This document shows, one piece after another, positions 63,764-64,000 of a stretch of 64,000 bases of DNA. Position 1 is the stretch's first letter, and every line of letters begins with the position of its first letter. A program made the position numbers and the translations under genes. Source of the stretch: Halomonas piscis. Lineage in GTDB: Bacteria; Pseudomonadota; Gammaproteobacteria; Pseudomonadales; Halomonadaceae. The notes below the pieces were generated by a model, which made no database searches, was not told the DNA's origin, and was given only the letters and a program-made list of their open reading frames with translations. The stretch covers positions 2,232,001-2,296,000 of the forward strand of contig NZ_CP119391.1 in the NCBI RefSeq assembly GCF_031886125.1, read 5' to 3'.

Positions 63764-63833
63764 CGTCAGCCATCGCCCTGTCGCACGAGCCGGTGCGATA
63801 TCACCCAACGCGATACCACAAGGGAACCCGCGC

Positions 63834-64000
63834 ATGAGCGACGACCGAACGAGCACGTCAGCGTCCAGAAACTGGATGGGCAAGCTCTTTGGCGCCTTTA
63901 CCGGAGACGGCGACGACCTGCATTCACGCGACGAGCTGATGGCCTTCCTGCGCGATACCGCAGGCAGGCTCAAGCTGGATCAGGACGCCCTGACCATCAT
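63834..64000 (+). CDS. corC: CorC-like magnesium/cobalt efflux protein, 3' end outside the window
   Basis: Only the first 55 codons are present. They read MSDDRTSTSASRNWMGKLFG, then DLHSRDELMAFLRDTAGRLKLDQDALTII, matching the N-terminus of CorC/YbeX proteins, which carry CBS and CorC_HlyC domains further on. AAGGGAA precedes the ATG. The position after ybeY supports the call. Confidence 0.85.
   Translation, partial: MSDDRTSTSASRNWMGKLFGAFTGDGDDLHSRDELMAFLRDTAGRLKLDQDALTI

Overview
The window looks like a chromosomal segment of a high-GC gammaproteobacterium, most plausibly Halomonadaceae (Halomonas or a close relative). This rests on housekeeping gene content and order (hemA-prfA-prmC, lolB-ispE-tRNA-prs-rplY-pth-ychF, miaB-ybeZ-ybeY-corC), on potFGHI, ahpCF and the yqjDEK-type set, and on GC-rich codon use. 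The genus is an inference and could not be tested by search.

Layout. 1-3.8 kb: end of a sulfate-binding protein gene, then cysTWA and a terminator. 3.9-13.7 kb: a YajG-like lipoprotein, thiopurine methyltransferase, an SH3-domain envelope protein, an unusual pair (ATP-grasp enzyme plus a predicted papain-like cysteine peptidase) followed by tlyA, then pldA, a yqjD/yqjE/yqjK-type membrane operon and a HI0933-type flavoprotein. 13.7-18 kb: an RND efflux adaptor and pump. 18-34 kb: an accessory region with an SDR, a glutamine amidotransferase, an array of eight 17-bp repeats, a truncated IS5-family end, a LysR regulator divergent from a five-gene oxidoreductase cluster but separated from it by an ISAs1 element, a Fur-boxed siderophore uptake locus (ABC transporter plus TonB receptor), another LysR gene and a complete IS5-family element sitting exactly at its stop codon. 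34-43 kb: an EamA exporter, small proteins, potFGHI, then ahpC and ahpF with an OxyR-like site. 43-44.4 kb: an IS110/IS1111-type element inserted in a REP sequence. 44.5-64 kb: core genes (moeB, lrp-like, prmC, prfA, hemA, TPR lipoprotein, lolB, ispE, tRNA-Gln, prs, rplY, pth, ychF, tRNA-Met, apeB, prc, three tRNA-Asn, miaB, ybeZ, ybeY, start of corC).

The most interesting items are: (i) the IS1111-type element, whose 3' noncoding region carries two short segments matching the two halves of the REP target, as expected for the target-binding loop of a bridge RNA/seekRNA; (ii) the ATP-grasp/papain-like pair, whose second member has Gln, Cys, His and Asn in papain order and no obvious named family; (iii) three insertion events readable at base level (10-bp target duplication of ISAs1, stop-codon-neutral IS5 insertion, REP doublet split by the IS1111 element).
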